Below, piece after piece: positions 42,299 to 50,218 of a stretch of 64,000 nt of DNA. The number at the start of each line of letters is the position of its first letter. Position 1 is the first letter of the stretch. The notes beneath the pieces are model-generated. The model was not told the DNA's origin and searched no databases. It was given only the letters and a program-made list of their open reading frames with translations. A program made the position numbers and the translations under genes. This DNA is from Actinomycetota bacterium. Its GTDB lineage: Bacteria > Actinomycetota > UBA4738 > HRBIN12. The stretch covers positions 1-64,000 of the forward strand of contig DASSCU010000037.1 in assembly GCA_035697485.1 (NCBI GenBank), in the 5' to 3' direction.

Positions 42299-43776
42299 CG
42301 TCGTCGGCCGATCCGATCGGCGCCGGTCGTTCGGTCGGGCTCGTGCTGGCCTCGAACACCGGCTGGCGGCTCCTGGCGTTCGGCGCCCGGACGCTGGGCG
42401 GACTGCTCGCCACCGTGCTGCTCGCCCACCTCGAGGGACCGGCCGGCCTGGGCCGGTTCCAGTTCGCGCTGACGCTGACACTGCTGCTGAGCTTCGCGGT
42501 GGCGTTCGGCCTGCCCAAGCTCCTCGTGCGAGAGCTCGCCAGGCGTCCGGGCGAGATGCGGGACGTGGTCGAGACCGCGATGACGACCGCCGGGCTCGCC
42601 GGAGTCGCCGTGACGGCGCTCATGTTCGTGTTCGGGCTGCTCTTCGATGCGGGCACCACGGTGCTGGTGCTGGCCGGCCTCGCGCTCATGGTCGATTCGG
42701 TGATGCGGATCACGATGGCGCCGTTCTGGGCCCTGGAGAGGATGCGGTACGAGGCGCTGGCGGTGGGGGTGCAGGAGGGCGCGTTCGTGCTCCTGACGAT
42801 CGGGGTGTTGGTCGGCGGGGCCGGCGCCGCGGGGGTGATGGCTGCCTACCTCGCGTCGCGTCTGGTCGGTCTCGTCGCGGCGTGGCTGATCGTGGCCACG
42901 AAGCTCCGCATCACGCTGGTCCCTCGATGGCATGCGGGAGCCGTGGCGCCGCTGCTGAAGAAGTCCATGCCGTTCGCGCTCGACGACGCGTTGTCGCTCG
43001 CGTACATCCGGCTCGACACGATCCTGCTGGGGATCATGGTCGGCCCCCACGCCGTCGGCCTCTACCAGTCCGCCACGAACCTCGTCCTGTACCTCAACAT
43101 CCTTCCTCGGATGCTCAACATGTCGATGTACCCGCGCATGAGCCGCGCCTGGCCGGGGCGGGTCGCGGAGCTCCGCCGGCTGCTCGACTCCTCCGTGTTG
43201 ATCCTCGGCGCCATCGCGATGCCGATCACCGTCGGATCGTTCCTGCTCGCGCCCAGGGTCTTCGAGGTGCTGTACGGAAGCAGCTTCGAGCGGGCGGTGC
43301 TCGCCTACCAGCTCCTCGTCCCGATCATCCCTCTGCGCATGCTCGGGAACTCCCTCGGCACCGCCCTGACGGCCGCCGACCATCAGACGCAGCGAACCGT
43401 TGCCGTCGGCGTCGCCGCGGCCGTGAACCTCGGGCTGAACCTCGCGCTGATCCCGCAGTGGTCCTACTTCGGAGCGGTCGCAGCGACGATCGTGACCGAG
43501 ACCGGCCTGTTCGTGGCGTATGCGGTGATGGTTCGTCGGGTGTCGGGCGCCACCTGCCTCTTCACCGCGGTCCTCGTTCCAGGGCTCGCCTGCATCCCGC
43601 TCGCCGCCGCGGTCGTGCTGCTCGCTGATCTGCCCCTGGCCGTCGTCGTGGTCGCGGCCGGCTGTGTCTACGTCGTGGCCTTGTGCGGGCTCGTCGTCAT
43701 CAGCGCTCGCGAGCGTAGCCTGCGGCCTCGTGCGGTCGCGACCGCCTTCCTCAAGCTGTCGCCACGGATGACCTGA
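42295..43776 (+). CDS. Wzx-like polysaccharide flippase
   Basis: 493-aa MATE/Wzx family membrane protein with about 14 helices. RLLAFGARTLGGLLATVLLA at the N terminus and FALDDALSLAYIRLDTILLG mid-protein are typical of polysaccharide exporters. It flips undecaprenyl-linked repeat units. GTG 42295 overlaps the polymerase stop; the three genes form a transport-polymerisation unit. Confidence 0.88.
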   Translation: MTSSADPIGAGRSVGLVLASNTGWRLLAFGARTLGGLLATVLLAHLEGPAGLGRFQFALTLTLLLSFAVAFGLPKLLVRELARRPGEMRDVVETAMTTAGLAGVAVTALMFVFGLLFDAGTTVLVLAGLALMVDSVMRITMAPFWALERMRYEALAVGVQEGAFVLLTIGVLVGGAGAAGVMAAYLASRLVGLVAAWLIVATKLRITLVPRWHAGAVAPLLKKSMPFALDDALSLAYIRLDTILLGIMVGPHAVGLYQSATNLVLYLNILPRMLNMSMYPRMSRAWPGRVAELRRLLDSSVLILGAIAMPITVGSFLLAPRVFEVLYGSSFERAVLAYQLLVPIIPLRMLGNSLGTALTAADHQTQRTVAVGVAAAVNLGLNLALIPQWSYFGAVAATIVTETGLFVAYAVMVRRVSGATCLFTAVLVPGLACIPLAAAVVLLADLPLAVVVVAAGCVYVVALCGLVVISARERSLRPRAVATAFLKLSPRMT

Positions 43777-43888
43777 AGCGAACCTGGGGAGAACTCGGTG
43801 GGTAAGATTCTCCACAGGAAGAGACCCTGCTCCGCAGTGTTTCACATGCTGGGTCGCTGAAACGGCCTAGCCCGTTTCCCCTACATCC

Positions 43889-43918
43889 TTTACAGCGTGA
43901 AGTTGTTTCAAATAGACT
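43889..43918 (+). promoter_or_regulatory. Promoter of the histidine kinase gene
   Basis: -35 TTTACA (43889-43894), 18-nt spacer, -10 TAGACT (43913-43918). The spacer region is unusually AT-rich for this window. No EPS palindrome lies at the expected distance. The 194-bp gap also contains CATAC-N10-GTATG (43934-43953). Confidence 0.65.
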
Positions 43919-43970
43919 CCCCCCCTAGAGACTCATACGCGATCTGCTGTATGGGAACGGGGGGAGAGGT

Positions 43971-45581
43971 TTGGGGCGAACGGCGGAGGCGGCACTTCAG
44001 CGGACCGCTCACGACGACTCGGCACTGCTCCTGGGCATGTGCCATGCGTTCGGGTCAGAGCCCGATGTCGAGAGTCTCCTGCGGGCGTCGGGACGATGGA
44101 TCGCCGCGGCCCTCCTCGGGGAGGTGGTCGCGCTGCGGTTCATCGTGGTCGACCACCTCGGTCGGCTCCGCTCCGTCGATGAATCAGGCGAGGACATCTG
44201 GGGCGATCCGTCCTTCCGACGCGCCAGGCACGCGGTCGAGACGAAGGCGGCGCGGCTCGGTGAAGCCCGCGCGTTCGGGGGAGCCCGGATCCGGACCATC
44301 CCTCTCGTGTCCCGGGGCACGGCTCTCGGGGCCGTCGAGATCGCGACGACCTCGTCCGAACGTCCTGAGCGCTGGGGAACCGTGGATGCCGTGATCAGTC
44401 AGACGGCCGTGGCTCTTGCCAACCTCACGTCGCGCTCGTCGATCGATCGAAGCCGAGCGTCGATGCGACAGGCGATCGGGCTCGGCGCACGGATGGTGGG
44501 CGAGGATTCCCGCGACGGAGCGATCCGCGTCCTCGTTCGGGGTCTGCACCGCGATCTCGGTGTGCGGTCCGTCGGCTGGATCGTCGAGCGTGGTTGGTCG
44601 CCCCGCCTCGTGTCGACGGGGGGGCTGGGTTCGCGCCGGCGCGACCGGCTGCGCTCCCCGGCGCTGTCCGACGACGGCGACGTCGTCGAGCAACTCGTCG
44701 CCGCGTTCCGTTCGGAGATCGGCGACCGCCGGGTCGATGTGACCGGAGGGGGTGGTGCCGTGGTGCTGGTGGAGGCGCCGGCAGATCCGGCGGCGATCGA
44801 GGCCGTGGCGTCCCTCCGCGACCTCGCGAGCGAATGGTTCGACTGGATGTCGTCGTTCGAGGGTGCCGAGCGACGCGTCGACTGGTACGGCACCGCGCTG
44901 GCGGTGACGGCCCACGAGATCCGAGGGCCGATGCTGGCCGCCAAGGCGACGATCGACGGGATGCTGGAGGAGGGCGGGCACGCCTCCGCGGATCGGGCGA
45001 AGCTTCGGCGTTCCAGGCGGCAGCTCGAGGACCTGGCGGAGACCGTCGATGTCCTGCTGCGTTGGTCGCGTCCCGAAGAGGCGATGCGGCGCCGCGGAGC
45101 CGATCTGTCGCGCGTGGTGGGCGCCGCCGTCGAGTCGGTCGCGCGTGAGACGGGCGAGCGGCGGGTGGCGTTCGAGCCGTCCCCGATCCAGATCAAGGTT
45201 CCCATCTCCCGTCGCCACGTGTCGCTCGCGGTCGCCAACCTGGTCCGCAACGCCCTCGCATTCTCACCGCCCGGATCACCGGTCGAGGTCGGGGTGACCA
45301 TCGACGAACCGTGGGCGAGGATCACCGTTCGTGATCTGGGCCCGGGGATCGCCGACGGCGACGTCGACGCGATCTTCGAGCCCTTCGTGCGGGGTCGGTC
45401 CGTCCGTTCGGCACGTGCGGGGAGCGGTCTCGGACTCTTCGTCGTGAGACGCGTCGCGGAGGCGCACGGCGGACAGGTCTGGGTCGCCCGAGGGCGGTCG
45501 GAGACGACGTTCAATCTGGCGCTGCCCCTCCGCGTGGGTGGGGTCGAGGCAGAGGAAGCGGGGTCGCCATCGACGCGCTGA
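43971..45581 (+). CDS. Cytosolic GAF-type sensor histidine kinase
   Basis: 536 aa with no signal or membrane segment. Residues 20-150 resemble a GAF sensor (ALLLGMCHAFGSEPDVESLL). A second linker region follows, then a HisKA-type dimerisation domain with phosphorylatable His near 315 in TAHEIRGPMLAAK, N-box LVRNALAFSPPGSP, G1 DLGPGIADGD and G2 GSGLGLFVVRRVAEAHGG. TTG 43971 follows GGGGGAGAGG directly. Overlaps the first response regulator by 4 nt, its probable partner. Confidence 0.86.
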   Translation: MGRTAEAALQRTAHDDSALLLGMCHAFGSEPDVESLLRASGRWIAAALLGEVVALRFIVVDHLGRLRSVDESGEDIWGDPSFRRARHAVETKAARLGEARAFGGARIRTIPLVSRGTALGAVEIATTSSERPERWGTVDAVISQTAVALANLTSRSSIDRSRASMRQAIGLGARMVGEDSRDGAIRVLVRGLHRDLGVRSVGWIVERGWSPRLVSTGGLGSRRRDRLRSPALSDDGDVVEQLVAAFRSEIGDRRVDVTGGGGAVVLVEAPADPAAIEAVASLRDLASEWFDWMSSFEGAERRVDWYGTALAVTAHEIRGPMLAAKATIDGMLEEGGHASADRAKLRRSRRQLEDLAETVDVLLRWSRPEEAMRRRGADLSRVVGAAVESVARETGERRVAFEPSPIQIKVPISRRHVSLAVANLVRNALAFSPPGSPVEVGVTIDEPWARITVRDLGPGIADGDVDAIFEPFVRGRSVRSARAGSGLGLFVVRRVAEAHGGQVWVARGRSETTFNLALPLRVGGVEAEEAGSPSTR

Positions 45582-46258
45582 TCGTCGACGACCACCGGCT
45601 GTTCGCCGAAGCGATCCGCCCCACGCTGCAGCGGCTCGGCATGGAGGTCACGATCGTGACGAGCGGATCTGCGGCGATCGAGGTGGCCGTGCGCCGGCAG
45701 ATCGACGTGGCGCTGGTGGACCTGGGGTTGCCCGACATGCGTGGCGAGGAGGTCGGCTCGCGCCTACTGGGGATCAGGCCCGAGACGGTCGTCATCGCGC
45801 TGACCGCGTTGGACGACGAGCGCAAGGCGAAGGACCTGATCGCGGGGGGCTTCCGCGGATACCTCACGAAGGATCTGCGCGTCGCGACGCTCTCGAGAGC
45901 CATCAGGTCCGCGATGGCGGGGGAGACGGTGGCGCTCTCCCGGCCTCCGCGACGGCCCGACCCTTCGGCCGCGTCGCCCGATCGGCTCGTGGAGCTGCTC
46001 GTCTCCACCCTCACCCCTCGGGAACGTCAGGTCTTGGAGTTGCTCGCTCGAGGGAGCGGGGGGCCGGACATCGCTCGAGAGATGGAGATCAGCGTGAACA
46101 CGGTGCGGACCCACGTGCAGAGCATCCTCACGAAGCTGCAGGTCCATTCGCGGCTCGAGGCTGCCGCCTTCGCCGTGCGGCACGGGTTGTTCGAAGGTCC
46201 CACTTCCATCGACGACGCGCGGGCCGGCGGGGCCGGTCGCCTCGCGCGCACGACGTAG
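45578..46258 (+). CDS. NarL/LuxR-type response regulator 1, non-canonical start
   Basis: 226 aa if read from CTG 45578. Receiver domain: LIVDDHRLFAEA with the acidic pair, phosphoacceptor Asp48 in VDLGLPDMRG, Thr/Lys in LTALDDE and FRGYLTKDLR. Linker 115-135, then LuxR HTH LTPRERQVLELLARG and SVNTVRTHVQSILTKL. No ATG/GTG/TTG lies upstream of the receiver in this frame: CTG overlaps the kinase stop (CTGA) and ATC 45569 sits 11 nt from AGAGGAA. The first ATG (45641) would remove strand 1 and the acidic pair. Confidence 0.85.
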   Translation: MIVDDHRLFAEAIRPTLQRLGMEVTIVTSGSAAIEVAVRRQIDVALVDLGLPDMRGEEVGSRLLGIRPETVVIALTALDDERKAKDLIAGGFRGYLTKDLRVATLSRAIRSAMAGETVALSRPPRRPDPSAASPDRLVELLVSTLTPRERQVLELLARGSGGPDIAREMEISVNTVRTHVQSILTKLQVHSRLEAAAFAVRHGLFEGPTSIDDARAGGAGRLARTT

Positions 46259-46268
46259 CGGCTCTACG
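46254..46268 (+). promoter_or_regulatory. EPS palindrome, site 3
   Basis: CGTAGCGGCTCTACG, a perfect CGTAG-N5-CTACG overlapping the end of regulator 1. Its centre (46261) is 42 bp upstream of a -10 TAACGT (46303-46308) just before regulator 2. This suggests autoregulation of the regulator gene. Confidence 0.78.
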
Positions 46269-46328
46269 GCGGGCATCGCGTGTCCATGGGCCAGGCGACG
46301 CGTAACGTCCGGACGTCGGGGGGCAATC

Positions 46329-47030
46329 ATGGATGATCGACAGCGCCACGTTCGGGCCGTGCTCGCAGACGGGCACGCGCTGTTCCGCGAGGCGATCACG
46401 TCCGCCCTCGAAGCCCACGACGGGATCGTCGTCGTCGCCGATGTCGGAGACGGGCCGGGCGCCATCGCGAAGGCGATGCAGCTCCGACCCGATTGCGCCT
46501 TCATCGACGTCGAGCTCCCCGGCATCGACGGCATCGAGGTCACGCGCCGGATCAAGGAGCGACTCCCGGACTGCGCGGTGATCGTGCTGGCGCCCAGCGA
46601 GGACGATGCCCCGCTCGTCGCAGCGATCGAGGCCGGGGCGAGCGGTTTCCTGACGAAGGACTGCCCCCTGACCGACCTCATCACCGCGGCGCACGCGGTG
46701 CTGGACGGGGAGATGGTCGTGCCCCCCCGTCTACTCGCCCCGCTGCTGTCGGGGCTGATGCGCCATCGGAAGGAACAGGATGAGGCGATGCGACGGCTCG
46801 CTCGGCTGACCCGCCGCGAGCGCGAGGTCCTGGCCCTGCTCGCGCAGGGGGCAGGGAACGACCGCATCGCCGAGGACCTCGTGATCAGCCCGCAGACAGC
46901 ACGGACGCACGTCCAGAACCTGATCACGAAGCTCGGGGTCCACTCGAGGTTGGAGGCGGCGATGTTCGCGGCCCGGAACGACGTCGTGCGCGATCCTGAC
47001 GACGAGGAGCTCGCGCACGTCGGCGGATAG
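46329..47030 (+). CDS. NarL/LuxR-type response regulator 2, altered acidic pocket
   Basis: 233 aa. Receiver domain with phosphoacceptor Asp60 in FIDVELPGIDG and Lys in SGFLTKDCPL; but the usual DD acidic pair is AD-G (Asp14-Gly15) in VLADGHALFREA, so Mg binding may be weakened. C-terminal LuxR HTH: LTRREREVLALLAQGAGNDR and SPQTARTHVQNLITKL. It may respond weakly or in a phosphorylation-independent way. Palindrome site 3 and a -10 TAACGT precede it; it is 4 nt from the GT4 gene. Confidence 0.9.
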   Translation: MDDRQRHVRAVLADGHALFREAITSALEAHDGIVVVADVGDGPGAIAKAMQLRPDCAFIDVELPGIDGIEVTRRIKERLPDCAVIVLAPSEDDAPLVAAIEAGASGFLTKDCPLTDLITAAHAVLDGEMVVPPRLLAPLLSGLMRHRKEQDEAMRRLARLTRREREVLALLAQGAGNDRIAEDLVISPQTARTHVQNLITKLGVHSRLEAAMFAARNDVVRDPDDEELAHVGG

Positions 47031-47034
47031 GGCC

Positions 47035-48180
47035 GTGGCCTCGCCGCAGCGTCGTCCGCAGGTGATCCACGTGGCGACCCGGTTCCTGCGTGGAGGGTCG
47101 GAGGCTCGGATCAGGGACATCGCCCGGGCGATCCCCTCGGCCGACCATCACCTGATCGTCGGCCCCGAGTCCGATCTCGACCTGGCCCGGGAGCGCGTCG
47201 CTCCCGCATCGCTGAGGGTGATCCGCTCCCTGGTTCGCCGGCCTCAGCCGGTCCTTGACGTCGCCGCATTCATGCAGCTCTCGCGGCTGCTCCGGACCGA
47301 GCCCTACGATCTCCTGATCACGCACCAGTCGAAGGCGGGCGTCCTCGGGCGCGCGGCTGCGGCCTCGATGCCGCGAGGCGAGGTCGTCCACTCGTTGTCG
47401 ATGGCCAGCTTCGGCCCGGGGTATCCACGTGTGCAGGATCGGGTCTTCCGAGCGCTGGAACGACGGCTCGGTGCCCACACGGGTGCCTACGTCGTGGTCG
47501 GCGCCGATCTCGTCCGCCGGTACACCGAGCTCGGGATCGAGCCGGTGAAGTTCCACGTGGTCCGATCCGATGCCCACGTGCACACCGCGCACGGCCCCGA
47601 CGCCGTCCGCGTCCGGCGGGATGCCGGACTGCCGGATGACCGGCCGGTCGTCCTCTACCTGGGGAGCCTGGACCCGCGCAAGAACGTCCTGCAGCTCGTC
47701 GACCTCCTGGAACACCTGATGGACGTGCCCCTGCCGGCGCGGCCCTTCCTCGCCGTGGCCGGGCAGGGTCCGCTCCGACGGGAGCTGGAGCACGCGTTGG
47801 TCGATCGCGGTCTCACGGGAGACGCCGCGGTGCTCGGCTTCGTCGACGAGCCGACTTCCCTGGTGGCCGCGGTCGAGGCGCTCGTCCTTCTCAGCGGGGT
47901 CGAGGGCCTGCCGCAGGTGTTGGTCCAGGCGGCAGCCGTCGGCACGCCGTTCGTGGCCTACGACGTCGACGGCGTGCAGGAGCTCCTCGAGCTGGGGGCC
48001 GTAGGCCGGGCGGTCGCTCCCGGGGCGCTCGAGGATGCCGCTGAGGCGATCCAGGCCGTTCTGACGGCGGAGCGCCCTCCTCCCGCGGCGGACCTCTCCT
48101 CGTGGTCGCCCGATGAGATCGCCCGGAGGTATCGCGAGGTGATCGAGCCGCTCATCGAAGCTCCCCTCGTTCGGGCGTGA
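47035..48180 (+). CDS. Glycosyltransferase family 4
   Basis: 381-aa GT-B glycosyltransferase. N-terminal VIHVATRFLRGGSEARI resembles the acceptor-domain start of GT4; the C-terminal donor site has VVLYLGSLDPRKNVLQLVDL, LAVAGQGPLRREL and the EX7E-like segment GVEGLPQVLVQAAAVGTP. Probably cytosolic and membrane-associated, extending the lipid-linked repeat unit. GTG start, cotranscribed with regulator 2. Confidence 0.88.
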   Translation: MASPQRRPQVIHVATRFLRGGSEARIRDIARAIPSADHHLIVGPESDLDLARERVAPASLRVIRSLVRRPQPVLDVAAFMQLSRLLRTEPYDLLITHQSKAGVLGRAAAASMPRGEVVHSLSMASFGPGYPRVQDRVFRALERRLGAHTGAYVVVGADLVRRYTELGIEPVKFHVVRSDAHVHTAHGPDAVRVRRDAGLPDDRPVVLYLGSLDPRKNVLQLVDLLEHLMDVPLPARPFLAVAGQGPLRRELEHALVDRGLTGDAAVLGFVDEPTSLVAAVEALVLLSGVEGLPQVLVQAAAVGTPFVAYDVDGVQELLELGAVGRAVAPGALEDAAEAIQAVLTAERPPPAADLSSWSPDEIARRYREVIEPLIEAPLVRA

Positions 48181-48212
48181 GGGGACGGGAACGAGGGTGC
48201 GCGAGTGCGCGT

Positions 48213-49190
48213 CTACGTGCCCGCCGCCGATGCGGCGAGTGCAGGACGAACGGTCCGATCGAGGTGCCACGAGACCTGCCGCGCGAGGCCGTCGCGGAGC
48301 CCGACGTTCGGGGTCCAGCCGAGGACCGAGGCCGCGCGTTCCGCCGAGCCCCCCGTCCGCTGCACGTCACCGGCGGCCTGCGGTCGTTGATCGAGCGAGA
48401 TCGTCGCACGGGTCAGCTCCTCGACGATCGCGATGACTTCCAGCACGGTCGTGGCCGTGCCGCCGGCGACGTTGAGCACGGTGCCGGGCGCCACGTCGGC
48501 GCGTGACGCCAGCACGTTCGCCTCCACGATGTCGCCGACGAACGTGAAGTCGCGGATCTGCTGCCCGTCCCCGTACAGCGGGAACGGGCGTCCGGAGCGC
48601 GCTGCCTCGATCAGGCGATGCATGGCCATGTCGGGGCGCTGCCTCGGACCGTAGACCGTGAAATACCGGAGCGACACGACCGGCAGTCCGTGATTGCGCG
48701 CGTACACACCGCAGAGGTGCTCGGCCGCGAGCTTCGTCACGCCGTACGGGCTCTGCGGCCGGGGAAGGTCGTCCTCCGTCGTCGGGTAGGCGGGGGCGTT
48801 GCCGTAGACCGAGGAGCTGGACGCATACACGACCCGTCCGACCTCGGATCCGCTCGCGGCTTCGAGGAGCCGCTGGGTCACGAGCACGTTCTGTCGCAGG
48901 TACGATTCGAAGCCATCACGCCACGATGCCCGGACACCCGGTTGCCCGGCCTGGTGAAACACCACATCCACGCCGTCGAGCAGCTCCCCGAGGTCCGCGG
49001 TCGCGAGGTCACCCTCGATCAGCCGGCAGGCACCGAGGCCGCTGAGCGCCTCCCAGTTCGCCCGCTTCTGCTCCAGGTCGTAGTACGGGGAGAAGGCATC
49101 GATCGCGACGACGTCGTGTCGATCGGCGACGAGTCGCTCGACCAAGGTGCTCCCGACGAAGCCGGCCGCGCCGGTGACGAGCGCTCGCAT
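48213..49190 (-). CDS. NAD-dependent UDP-sugar epimerase (UDP-glucuronate 4-epimerase-like)
   Basis: 325-aa extended SDR on the minus strand. VTGAAGFVGSTLVERLVAD, YYDLEQKRANW, ASSSSVYGNAPAYP with YGVTKLAAEHL, and LRYFTVYGPRQRPDMAMHRL resemble UDP-GlcA 4-epimerase or UDP-GlcNAc C4-epimerase enzymes. ATG 49190 is preceded by GGAGG-rich sequence. Convergent with the GT4 gene (32 bp). Its -10 (TAGCGT, minus strand, 49293-49288) lies 42 bp from the centre of palindrome site 4. Confidence 0.88.
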   Translation of the reverse strand: MRALVTGAAGFVGSTLVERLVADRHDVVAIDAFSPYYDLEQKRANWEALSGLGACRLIEGDLATADLGELLDGVDVVFHQAGQPGVRASWRDGFESYLRQNVLVTQRLLEAASGSEVGRVVYASSSSVYGNAPAYPTTEDDLPRPQSPYGVTKLAAEHLCGVYARNHGLPVVSLRYFTVYGPRQRPDMAMHRLIEAARSGRPFPLYGDGQQIRDFTFVGDIVEANVLASRADVAPGTVLNVAGGTATTVLEVIAIVEELTRATISLDQRPQAAGDVQRTGGSAERAASVLGWTPNVGLRDGLARQVSWHLDRTVRPALAASAAGT

Positions 49191-49327
49191 GCGTCTCCGC
49201 TCCTCCCTCCACGAGATCGACGCGCCCGGAGCGGCTTCTCGGCTCCTCTTGCGCACGTCGTACGCACGTCGATCCGCGACCGCATCGACGCTACCGAGCG
49301 GCCGGCGGCCGCACATCCTGCGGATCG

Positions 49328-49342
49328 CGTAGCCGCCGTACG
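49328..49342 (-). promoter_or_regulatory. EPS palindrome, site 4
   Basis: CGTAGCCGCCGTACG, CGTA-N7-TACG. Centre 49335; 42 bp from the first base of the minus-strand -10 TAGCGT (49293-49288), which drives the UDP-sugar epimerase. The plus-strand dioxygenase starts 67 bp away on the other side. Confidence 0.75.
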
Positions 49343-49408
49343 ACGCTCGTCGTCCCGGTGACGGTCTGCCGGTGGAACACGCTGGGCTCCCGATGCGTTG
49401 CGACGATC

Positions 49409-50197
49409 ATGCCCGCCGACGCGACCACGATGCCCGCCCTCTACCTTGGCCACGGTGCTCCGCCGCTGCTCGACGACGAGCGGTGGAAGAGCGAGCTCAC
49501 GCGGTGGGCCGGCGAGCTGCCGCGACCGCGAGCGGTGCTGATCGTCTCGGCGCATTGGGAGTCGGCGCCATTGACCCTCGGAGCGACGGAGACCGGCACG
49601 CCGCTCACGTACGACTTCTACGGGTTCCCTGAGCGCTACTACCGGATGACATATCCGTCGCCCGGGGCGCCCGGGCTCGCCGCTCGCGTCAAGGCGCTGA
49701 TGCCCGATGCCGAGACCGTGGCAGAGGCGCCGGGGTACGGGCTGGATCACGGCGCATACGTGCCGCTGATGGTGATGTACCCGGAGGCCGACGTGCCCGT
49801 GCTGCAGATGTCGATGCCGTCCCTCGACCCGCAGCGTCTCTTCGACCTCGGGCGTCGGCTCCGACCGCTGCGCGACGAGGCGGTGCTGGTGATCGGCTCG
49901 GGCTTCCTGACGCACGGGCTCCCGTTCCTCACCGACTGGCGCACCGACGCGGCGCCGCCGGGGTGGTCGCGCGAGTTCGACCTGTGGGCCGCCGAGGCAC
50001 TCGCGCGGGGAGCGGTCGACGAGCTGATGGACTTCCGCCGTCGCGCGCCGGGCATGCCCTACGCGCACCCGACCACCGAGCATCTCGCGCCGCTGTTCGT
50101 CACGCTTGGTGCGGCGGGCGACCCCGAAGCCGCTCCCGACACGGCGATCGAAGGCTTCTTCATGGGCCTCGCCAAGCGTTCGGTCCAGATGGCCTGA
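49409..50197 (+). CDS. Extradiol dioxygenase, LigB/YgiD (4,5-DOPA dioxygenase-like)
   Basis: 262-aa class III extradiol dioxygenase. The metal ligand histidines are recognisable in LYLGHGAPPLL, VSAHWES, YGLDHGAYVPLMVMYP and near the C terminus YAHPTTEHLAPLF. Related enzymes cleave catechols such as DOPA. ATG 49409 gives the family start MPALYLGHGAPP after seven residues; an earlier in-frame start is not homologous. Its role beside an EPS locus is unclear. Converges with the secreted phosphoesterase. Confidence 0.88.
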   Translation: MPADATTMPALYLGHGAPPLLDDERWKSELTRWAGELPRPRAVLIVSAHWESAPLTLGATETGTPLTYDFYGFPERYYRMTYPSPGAPGLAARVKALMPDAETVAEAPGYGLDHGAYVPLMVMYPEADVPVLQMSMPSLDPQRLFDLGRRLRPLRDEAVLVIGSGFLTHGLPFLTDWRTDAAPPGWSREFDLWAAEALARGAVDELMDFRRRAPGMPYAHPTTEHLAPLFVTLGAAGDPEAAPDTAIEGFFMGLAKRSVQMA

Positions 50198-50218
50198 CCG
50201 CCGCGGCGCGCGGATCGG

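Noticed and set aside
43897-44394. 165-codon plus-strand frame beginning MKLFQIDSP before and inside the kinase gene
   Set aside because: It runs in another frame through the GAF region, becomes Arg/Ser-rich and has no good ribosome-binding site; the kinase frame is supported by homology.
46304-46315. Perfect palindrome ACGTCCGGACGT and a one-mismatch CGTA-N7-GACG before regulator 2
   Set aside because: It overlaps the -10 box TAACGT and has no -10 at 42 bp; I count only 46254 as a true EPS site.
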